Under the pieces are notes generated by a model. That model was not told the origin of the DNA. It was given only the letters and a program-made list of their open reading frames with translations, and searched no databases. Positions 55,313 through 64,000 of a stretch of 64,000 nt of DNA are shown here, piece after piece; position 1 is the first letter of the stretch, and each line of letters opens with the position of its first letter. The translations under genes and the position numbers were made by a program. Source of the stretch: Allodiplogaster sudhausi (Eukaryota; Nematoda; Chromadorea; Rhabditida; Diplogasteridae); the NCBI GenBank assembly GCA_945643635.1, contig CALZFC010000252.1, forward strand, positions 3,426,001 through 3,490,000, read 5' to 3'.

Positions 55313-56557
55313 TAAAGAAGAAAATATAAGCAAGGAAAACAGATCAAAAGAAGATATTTAGGAAAGTAGAGAAACAAGGAGATAGAAAGAGACAGAGAAG
55401 TAGAGGACAGAGAGAGAGAGAAAGAGAGAGAGGCAGAGAAGAATAGAACGAGGGTGTGGCTGAAAGGTGCGGCCTTCTTTCCTCCAGCCTTCAATTCTGG
55501 CTGTTTCCTCGCATGACCTCTTACTGATTTCGCGAAGCCTACCTGTTTTCTCGTCTGTTTTTGCCAGTAACTTTTTGTGTTTCGCGCTCTGCGTATTTTT
55601 TTTACAGCACTTTGCTTCTCTGTCATTCCCTACCCACGCTTATCATTTGCTTCCTTCAGATGTCCTAGTGTCAAGGCCTAAGGCCAATTTAACGTCCCGA
55701 GTCGTTGAGCTGAGCTCTCCGGAAAATCCGATAAAAAAAAGAATAATCGGGCAGGAGGCCGACTAAGAAGCAGCAAGAGAGGTTAACGGTGTGAAAACAT
55801 TTGTCTTTCTCTCTCTCTCTCCCTATCTTTCCTCCTCCCATACTCTCTCTCTCTAACTCTCTCCTTCGCCCCTCTACTTTTCTTCTTATCACTCCGTCCC
55901 GACTTGCCCAAGCTTTCAATTTCTTCAATCACTCAATCACCTTTGCGTTCCTTTCACTACTTGGCTAAAGGGCTGAACAAGTCTTCTACTTCTCTTTGGT
56001 GCTTGTTTTTGTACTCCTGAAACTTCCCTTTCTCTCTCTCTCCCTCTTTCTCTTCCGTTTTCTCTTTCTCTCTTTCTTTCTCTCCCTCCCTAATCTTCTC
56101 TTTCTTCCCTGCTGCCAGCCCATTTCGTATTGATGCCATCTTCCTCTTCTCCATTCTATCGACTCAATAAATCTCACCCCTAGCACCGATAAGCCGATAG
56201 ATCTCAGCACAGTCGGTTCGGGACTCGTGCTTTTTTTAAATACAGCATATTTCATTGTCGCCTCTCGCTTTTCCGTGATCTCTCGCCAATCTCTCGCTCT
56301 CTGTTCTCTCTGATGATTCAGAGGCTTTTCTGTCGACCGGCTGGCGGAATGCGCGAAGGAAAGAACGCTTTCGCCCCAGCCAAGGAACGTGCAACACGCA
56401 TGGTTCTCACTCTTTTTCTGCACTTTCTCTCCCCGGTATTCCTTATGCCATCTTTGACGGTTTTTTTTAAAAATGAGGTTATTGTTCCAGTCTTTCCTCT
56501 CACGCTATTCCCGTCTCCGTGCCTAGAGTATAGTAGAGAATATCTGTCAGCTCCTTC

Positions 56558-56588
<31 letters not shown>

Positions 56589-57153
56589 TTGTATGTGTGT
56601 GCGTGTAAAGTCATCTTCCCTTTTTAATCAAAATTTATCCAATTTTGCTCGCAATATAGGCACAGAAAGATATTTATGAATATTTAAACGCGGCTTAAAG
56701 AAATCTTCTTCACTTGAATAACATTGTGTTAGATTAACGCAGTTTAAGTAAATTTCTCCCATTCATTGATGATCTTTTGGGTCTGCAAAAAAAAAGACCT
56801 GCAACTGCCATCTTGATGCAGGCAACTGAGTTTATTGGTGCAGTGCCCACGCAGAAGGGTCTGCCCTGCAATATCTCTTTCTTTCTTTCTCTCTCTCTCT
56901 CTCTTCTCTCTCTTTTTCTCTCTCTTCCTCGTCCTCTCTCTCTCGCTATCTCTCTTTCTTTCTTTCTCTTCCTCGTCCTCTCTCTCTCCCCTCCAACCCA
57001 CCATTTCTCCTTAAAGTGAACGCCTTGGCGCTCTTGAGTCACATGTTTGGTGCCTCCTGGTGGGTGCATTCCGTGAGGCCTTCCTTTCGAGTGAAGAAAG
57101 GAGGAGCCTGTTGTCTTAATTCTTACTCACTTCATTCCATTTCACATCTTCCA

Positions 57154-57193
<40 letters not shown>

Positions 57194-57524
57194 CTCTCTC
57201 TCCCTTTCGCACTCTTTCTCTCTATATCTCTTTCTCTCTCTCCTCTCTTAAATTTTTCAATGTTTTCCTATCCACATCCCTTTATGTTTCCGTTATTTCT
57301 TATTTTTCTTCCTTTCCTGTTTGATTTTTCCTTTCCGTTTTGCTGATTAATAAAGGTGTTAACAGCGGAGCCACGTCCGCTTATCACCTTTCACAACATT
57401 ACTGGCAAACAGTGCAGAGTGACGATTTTTGTATATCTATTTTTGCTAGCACTTTTTGCGTTGTATAATTTCTGGTTTTCCGTCTGTGTCTCTTTCTATT
57501 CTCCCTGTCCTACCGCTTCGTCTG

Positions 57525-57572
<48 letters not shown>

Positions 57573-58175
57573 TTCTCTCTCTCTCTCCACCTGTTTTAAC
57601 CCTGCATAGAAACCCTGTTCATATTTGATCTCCCCTCATCCACTGCCAGTCACGGAGTCCCTTTCATTGTCCATGCATAGCTTGTTCAGTCCTCACCTTA
57701 ATATCAAGTATGAAACATTGCCCTTCCACTCTGTCACTTTATTCTCTGATTCTCTGTATCGCCTTCTTTGACGACTCTCTCCATCTTGCCAACTTCTCCT
57801 TTCTCTTCCCCACTTCGGTCTCCCTCTATTCAAATAATTCGCCAGTATGATCGAGGCTTTTAGCCATGACACATTCATGCCCTTTTTACAGTATCTAAGA
57901 GAGTGAGAGAGAGAGAGAGAGTGAGAGAATGAGAGAGAGAGAGCTGATGATGCTAGAAAGAGAGAAGGTGAAAGAGGGAGAGATGGTAGTCATCGAGAGC
58001 CAGGGTGAGAGAAGCATTGGGTAGAGAAGTGAATCATTCACCATGATGCTTCAAAAACCCAATTTGAATGAAGCTGGATGCTTTTAGCTTCCCGGTTTTG
58101 TCTTGTGGTTGAAAGAAAGGACGAGAGTAATGTAATTGGTTAGCAAATGAGTGCAGAGTGCGAATGACCCATCTT

Positions 58176-58228
<53 letters not shown>

Positions 58229-59372
58229 TCCTTTCTCTCTGTCTCCATTTATTTCTCCCTCTTTCGCTCTTCCCTCCAGCTGCCTGCCACTTCCATTTTC
58301 GGCGTTGTTCCCCTGTGGATAAGAGTATTAAAAAGACAATTCGGAGTATCGAGAACCCACGGATCAGCTCATTCGACGACTGGCACCATGATGTGAGCGA
58401 GAGTGGGGCGGAAATAGAGCGAGAGGGAGAAAGAGAGAGAGTGAGAGAGAGAGAGAGAGAAAGAGATGGACAGCGATAGGAAGGGAGAAAAAATGGAAAT
58501 CTGCACGTTTGCCGCCCGCCATATTGGTCGCCTCATTCCTCTGAAAGTAGTGTTCAAATACTGCAACTTTACTAGTTTCGCGTAAGTAAATAGACAATGG
58601 GGAAGGAAATATATATGATTACTTCTAAATAGAGGAGTGCTAAAAGCAGACTTTCAATTCCTCTGAACCGAGAAGCATTTCTTCATTTCTCTTCTCCTTT
58701 CGATTTTTCCCTTGCCGCATCTGCATATTCATTGACAATTTGTTCTTGAAAGACGTCCAATTTCACTTCATTTCAGTTTCACTTTGGTGCTTAAAATATT
58801 ATTATACTAGGCGGATTAATGTTCAGTTTCATGCTTAATATGCATGAAAACTGATGATCAGGGAAACTGAAGTGAATAATGAGAGAGTGAAGGGTATAAA
58901 GAAAGAGGGCATGCTGGAGGATATCACCCTCTTTCGAGGCTTACGCAACAATTGACGCAGTCTGCAACTGATTATGGTCCTCTTCTTGTCTGTGAATATG
59001 TATGCAAAGGTGAGCAACGTCCCTCTACAATGGAGAGAGAGGTAGAGAAGCAGAGATGACGGCGGTAAGGAAACAATGAGGAGGGGAGCACTGACAGTCA
59101 ATTCATTCCTCTTTCTCCCTCTTTTCCTCACTCCATCTCCTTTTCTCAATTTGCATTTCTCTGTCTCTCTCGTTGTCTCTTTCTCTCTCTCTCTCTGCCT
59201 CTCTCCTTCTGACGAACGGAGAGAATGAATCGGCGTCCTTTCCCCTACAGCAAGACACGCTTCATACACGGTGATGGGAGTGAAGGGAGCTGTACGAGGA
59301 AGGGGAGATGCGGAGTCGTCTCTCACTCTCACAACTCCACCCTTTCTACACCCATGAGTAAGCTTAGACAAA

Positions 59373-59417
<45 letters not shown>

Positions 59418-60204
59418 CTCTCTTCCTTCCTTTCATATAGCCACGTTGACTCTTTCTCACTCCTCTCCATTTTAGCCTATATAATTTTGCCCGTTCAACG
59501 TGTCCTGTTTTCTTTACAGTTCCATCAAGTGTCTTTAGGTAAAAAAAAGACCCATTGTACTTACATTTTGCCTTTCATGCACGTGCGAACTTTCATGTAG
59601 TTACCCTAATAGTTGCATCTTTTGCAATATTTCTAAATCATTCGAGCAAGATTTACATTCTCTTTCATCTGCATTTCGCGTTCCGCAGATGCCAATTACT
59701 TCCACAGTACTCGAGGAATGCTATTTCGCAGTTCTTCCTTCCATAAAGTTAATGGGCGCGAGAGGCCTTCCTGTCAGACTATTTTTGTCGTCCATTGTGA
59801 AGTCGTCTGCATCCTTTGCCTGTTTCGCCATCTATCATCATTCACTCTCATCCTCTTGTGAGAGCGGGGAAATGTCGATAGAGAAATAGTTCGATTCGAA
59901 CCGACAGAAAGAGTGAAAAGGCAACACTTCTTTTCGCCTGTCGATCTGCCATGCAAGAAGGAGATGATTCAGTGAAGGACCCATCTTTCCTCGCATTCCT
60001 TCTTCCTTACTCATCGCTTTCGCCCATCTTTCTTATTGCTCAGTCCTATTTTCTAAGGCATTCAGCACGCGGTTTTCTTGGTAACTTCTTATATTCTCTA
60101 TTTCATCGAACATTTTTTTTCCATTCCTCTTGTGGAATATGTGGGATAGTTTGTTTCTGGATTATCGATAAATTGGACGATAAGTAGATGGGGGCATTCG
60201 CGCC

Positions 60205-60268
<64 letters not shown>

Positions 60269-61105
60269 ATTTATCTCCGCCTCCCTTCTCTCTTTCTCAT
60301 CATCATTATCTCCGTCTTCATCCTTCTCCATGTCTTCTGGGCGGACGGCCGCCTCGGCCACAACCGCAATTGGACGTTCTTTCGAGCCAATGACAACCAG
60401 ATGAGACTTGGAACATCGGAAGACTGAAGAAAGGAGGAAATGAAAGACTGAGAAAACTGGGAGAAAGAGGAGGAAATGAGGTGAGAGACAGAGAGAGGGG
60501 GAGAGAGACAGAGAGAGAAGGGTGGGGGAGAGAGAAGGAGAGAAGTCATTCGATTGTCTGTGGCCATCGTCCGGGGCTCTTTGTCCTTTTGGTCCGTTCG
60601 CTTCCTTTGCTGTGCTGTGGTCGTCTTTCTAGACCAAGTCCTTGCAGTATCATTTCGTGGCTTTGTCAACTTTGTTGTCTCTGCCCGAGTCGCTTTATCG
60701 TCTTCCGTCTTCTCCCTCCCAGCTTCTCAGTGCTTGCAAGCATGACCTTTGTCTTTTACTCTCTCTTATCTTGCACTCTCTTCACATTCAATCTCCCTTA
60801 CTCTTCTACCCTCTCTATCCCTCTCACACTCTCTCTCCCTCACTCTCTGCTCCTCTCTCACTCTCTCACCTCTCCTTCTCTCACTCTCTCTCCTTCTCTC
60901 TCTCTCTCCCTCTCTCTCTCTCTCTCTCCCTGCAACTCGCTCTTCTAGCATAGCCCTCCAGTCGTTCATTGCAAATGCATCAAAACGAGGAGTCCTCTGC
61001 GCGGTCCCTTCCGTGGCCGTGTGTCAGTCATTCATTGTGTGGCAGGGTTGCCGGAGGGAGAGGAAGATAGAATGGGAAAAGGGGCGGAGCCAGAGAGAGA
61101 GAGAG

Positions 61106-61141
<36 letters not shown>

Positions 61142-62340
61142 GAGCGAGGAGACGAGATAAGAGAAGGTGCCTGGTAAGGAACCCGCCCCCGGGCACAGTT
61201 CTACTTCCCAGAAGGACAACCACCGCTCATTCGAAAGCCCAGACATATCGGCCAAGTCCACATCCACAATGCATTCAGGCAACGAATAGTTCATCTTCTT
61301 CGACATTCCAAGTAATCTTTTCTCTTCCTTCAATTCATTCAAGGTTTTAATCTTCTTCACCAAATTTTATTCGTTCATGCGAATTTTTTTTATAAAATAA
61401 AACAACCGAATAGAAGCCTTTTTTCTCTCTTAAAAATATATTTTTTTGCTTAAAAATATTTATCATTTATTCATTGTTGTTGTTCTTTTTCCTTCCCTTC
61501 CTTTGCTATCACACCCCACTTTATGTACATGCACGTCCAAAGCCAAAGAGAACGAGTGGCAGCGCCTCCGGGCCGAATTGTCTTCTTATCTCTGACGCTC
61601 TCCATCTCTGGCACTCGTACATTCTCCTACTCTTTCTCTCTCACTCACTCTTTATCTTTTTCTCTTTTTCTCCCCTCTCTCTATCTCTCTGTGATTGATC
61701 ATGTAGGCCCTGCTGAGTCTCTAGAAAGTGTCCAACTCTCTCTTTTTCTCACTCTCACTCACTCACTCTCTCTCTCTCTCTGTCTGTTTCTAGCTCTCAC
61801 TCTCCCTCTCCGTCAGTCCTTCCAACTCCCACAATCTCTCTCATCCCTCTTCCATTCCCGAAGGACCGACCTAATCCATGCGACACTTGATCTACGTCCC
61901 ACGGCAAAGACGACTTCTTACTCATCGTCTTCCATCTTTCCCACTTCTTCCCTTTCTTCCATTTCCAGGCTTCTAAATCTTTCTTGTACTTACTAATCTC
62001 TGTCTTTGTCTATATTGACTCTCCTTCACTCTCACGCCCCTCACGCCCTCTCTTTCGCTCTCTCCCCCCTCTATTTCTCTCCTAATTTCCTCAGGGGATG
62101 CTCATATTTCCTTCAAATCTAAACGTTTCATTCTGCCTTGGTATCATACTATTGTTATGATACTTACAATTAGATAAAGACGATAAAAAAGGTTTAATAC
62201 TGGCAATTGTTTTAGTGAAGGAGATATTCAAGATATAAGATGAATGATTGGGGATACAGAAGAAGGGTGGGGGTCAACTCTGCCCGATTGCTCTGTGTAT
62301 GGTTGCTCCCTCACTCTATCATCTCTCTTTCTCTCCCCTT
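55231..62340. other. gap: CT/GA-saturated DNA
   Basis: Arrays include 55280-55310 (GA), 56880-56995, 57157-57245, 57533-57590, 57900-57945 (GA), 58165-58225, 59370-59415, 60205-60270, 60860-60935 and 61095-61140 (GA). Most frames are S/L or E/R repeats. A short non-repetitive plus segment at 61549-61602 (A-K-E-N-E-W-Q-R-L-R-A-E-L then a stop) and frames near 58495-58560 and 60335-60427 might be exon pieces, but nothing supports a gene. Confidence 0.45.
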
Positions 62341-62353
62341 GCAACTATTTCAG

Positions 62354-62427
62354 GTGCCAAGGGATCTATAATGCGGATTTAGTGGTGGACAAAGGACATG
62401 TTCGCATGCTATGGCTGGCCCTTTTCG
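62354..62427 (+). CDS. candidate exon, plus strand
   Basis: Acceptor ACTATTTCAG and donor TTCG|GTCTCG bracket 24 codons reading C-Q-G-I-Y-N-A-D-L-V-V-D-K-G-H-V-R-M-L-W, ending hydrophobic. No partner exon or family found. Confidence 0.25.
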
Positions 62428-62529
62428 GTCTCGTTTTCCGGCTTTGAAGGGAAGAGAGCTAAAAGAAGAAGAGCTCTGAGCCACTCATTCTTTCTCTCTA
62501 TCCTCTCTCGCAAACCCTCTCTCCTTATC

Positions 62530-62562
<33 letters not shown>

Positions 62563-62581
62563 ATCTCTTCCAATTTCTGAC

Positions 62582-62638
62582 CCTTCCTGCCACTGATGCC
62601 GAGCAGCTCCTCGGGGCAGATGTCTTCATTAGCGCATG
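62582..62638 (-). CDS. candidate exon, minus strand
   Basis: Acceptor GTGTCCAG and donor AAGG|GTCAGA on the minus strand bracket 18 codons reading C-A-N-E-D-I-C-P-E-E-L-L-G-I-S-G. The plus strand is also open here (T-D-A-E-Q-L-L-G-A-D-V-F-I-S-A-C), so the strand is uncertain. Confidence 0.22.
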
Positions 62639-62689
62639 CTGGACACGCAACGAGTGCTTCCGCTGTTGTCCTCTTTATCTTTCTCAATC

Positions 62690-64000
62690 CCTTTCTCTTT
62701 CTCTGTCTGGCATCTCTCTTTCTCTGTATGTCTCTCTCTCTCTCTTTCGCTTTCTCTTTTCCTCTCCTTCCAATCTCCTTGCCTATTCTTTACTACTGTT
62801 GTCTCCAACAGTCAGCAGCTCTTCCAGCACCCATAAAACGTCGTAATAGGTGGCTGATCCGCGTCAGCTACAACAGAATAAGCTTGAAGCAAGAGCAACC
62901 GCATTTCGGAGACACTAGCCAAAGATGTTGCGGAATTCATTTGGATATATTGTAATTTGCATATTGTATTGTTTGAATCCTTCGGGATTTCCAACGCGGC
63001 CTTTAACGAGATCCTCTCTAACTGCAAGCTCATTCTCTCCGGAAGGATGACAGTATCTTCCCGCGCATGCCTCAGGGGCGGGGATATTCCACCCCCCCCC
63101 CCCCTGCTGCTCTCGGGTCGACGAGGAAAGTGAGAGAGAGAGAGGGAAGGAGAGAGCATACCTGACGAAAGGGAGGCGGAGATGTAGAGACAGCCGCTGC
63201 TTTCTGAGTGAACCTCGCGCTCTCTCACTCTCTCTCTCTCTCTCGCTCTCTCTCACCCCGCCTTTATAGCAGTGCGCTCGCCTCTTGTTGCGGCGTACGC
63301 GCGTCATCAGAAGAAAGTAGGAAAGGAGAGAGAGGGAATGGAGAAAGGAGAGGGAGAGAGAGAGAGAGAGAGCGAGAATCTCATTGGCACCTCTCCACTG
63401 AATCTCTTTCTCACTGTCTCACTTCTGCGCAATCTCTTCCTCGTGAAAAAGCATCAGCGGACTAGTGCGGAAGCTTAATATTCCTGCACCTCCTTGCGAG
63501 AGAGTGTGGTGCGCAGAGAGACGGCAGAGTGTAGCAGAGACGCAGAAAGTGAGAGGAGCAGAGAGGCAGAGAAATCTCGGCATCTTGAGCTGTTCCCTTA
63601 TGCAACAACCACTCAACCGCGGCATACGGTGGCTGCCTTCGGGTTCTTTAACTCACCCCAAAGGTTAATGATGCCAAAGTGGGCTTAACAAAACAGGAAT
63701 GCATATTCCGCTTTCTTTCTAAACTTTTTGCCCTCTGTGTACTTACCATTATCATCGGTCCCTGAAGCCCAACTTCCTTCTTTCTCATGTTCTTAATTTC
63801 TCTGAAGCCACTCCTCCTACTCTCATCTCTCGTTCATATCTTCTTATCTCTCCGTTGCACATTTCCCCTAGATTTCCTAATTCCTTCTCTATTTTCTCTT
63901 TGCAATTTTTTTCTCCTTTCAACCAGCACATAATAGCGTAATAATATCGGATGAGTAGACAAGCAGCGCGAGTGGATGAGCAAACTTGGGAAGGTAGAAA
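62690..64000. other. gap: end of window, CT/GA-rich
   Basis: CT at 62720-62765 and 63215-63255, GA at 63130-63155 and 63340-63372, and a run of about 14 C at 63092-63105. A 138-codon minus frame (63228-62812) contains a non-repetitive part (M-S-L-Q-L-E-R-I-S-L-K-A-A-L-E-I-P-K) with no recognised family. Confidence 0.45.

Noticed and set aside
1..64000. tRNA, rRNA, snRNA, spliced-leader RNA genes and CRISPR arrays
   Set aside because: I saw no tRNA T-arm with matching acceptor stem, no spliced-leader-like hairpin gene and no regularly spaced repeats with unique spacers. A structure-aware search (tRNAscan or Infernal) would be decisive.

Overview
The window looks like nuclear DNA of a nematode. 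Evidence: split genes with mostly short GT-AG introns (about 40 to 150 bp), a cluster of secreted ShKT-domain genes, two of which also carry the nematode C6 domain, an HNF4-type nuclear receptor, acceptor-like sequences placed directly before start codons (as in spliced-leader trans-splicing), and no bacterial-style operons. I cannot name the species. Most long open frames are artefacts of (CT)n/(GA)n tracts, so gene models were built by joining exons with compatible splice phase.

Layout. 0.6-2.0 kb: C2H2 zinc-finger gene (+). 2-10.8 kb: CT-rich DNA with ambiguous exon-like pieces, one single-exon candidate (4.05 kb) and a possible BEL/Pao retroelement relic (3.5 kb). 10.8-17.6 kb: HNF4-like nuclear hormone receptor (+, about 18 exons). 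18.5-21.6 kb: scattered exon-like pieces on the minus strand. 22.6-26.2 kb: complete 13-exon GPAT3/4-like glycerol-3-phosphate acyltransferase (+), with a palindromic transposon in intron 3. 27.2-30.8 kb: several small unrecognised genes, most with a membrane segment or signal peptide. 32.5-40.7 kb: four ShKT genes (one minus, three plus; the middle two are tandem paralogues that end in a C6 domain). 41.0-42.8 kb: nine-exon membrane protein resembling the Bax-inhibitor-1/TMBIM family (minus), convergent with the last ShKT gene. 44.1-45.3 kb: ribosomal protein L37 pseudogene and another palindromic element. 46.8-49.5 kb: a probable minus-strand gene with a 1.9-kb, 45-bp minisatellite in one intron. 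50-64 kb: almost wholly CT/GA-rich DNA with a few isolated exon-like pieces, two of them zinc-finger-like.

The genes do not form one pathway. The receptor (HNF4-type receptors regulate lipid metabolism in animals) and the acyltransferase (first step of glycerolipid synthesis) are functionally related in theme, but any regulatory link is speculation. The most interesting features are three different long-palindrome elements sharing the same termini and TA duplications, one filling an intron present in only one of four ShKT paralogues; the minisatellite with an intronic setting; and the contrast between the CT-poor 32-43 kb gene cluster and its CT-saturated flanks.
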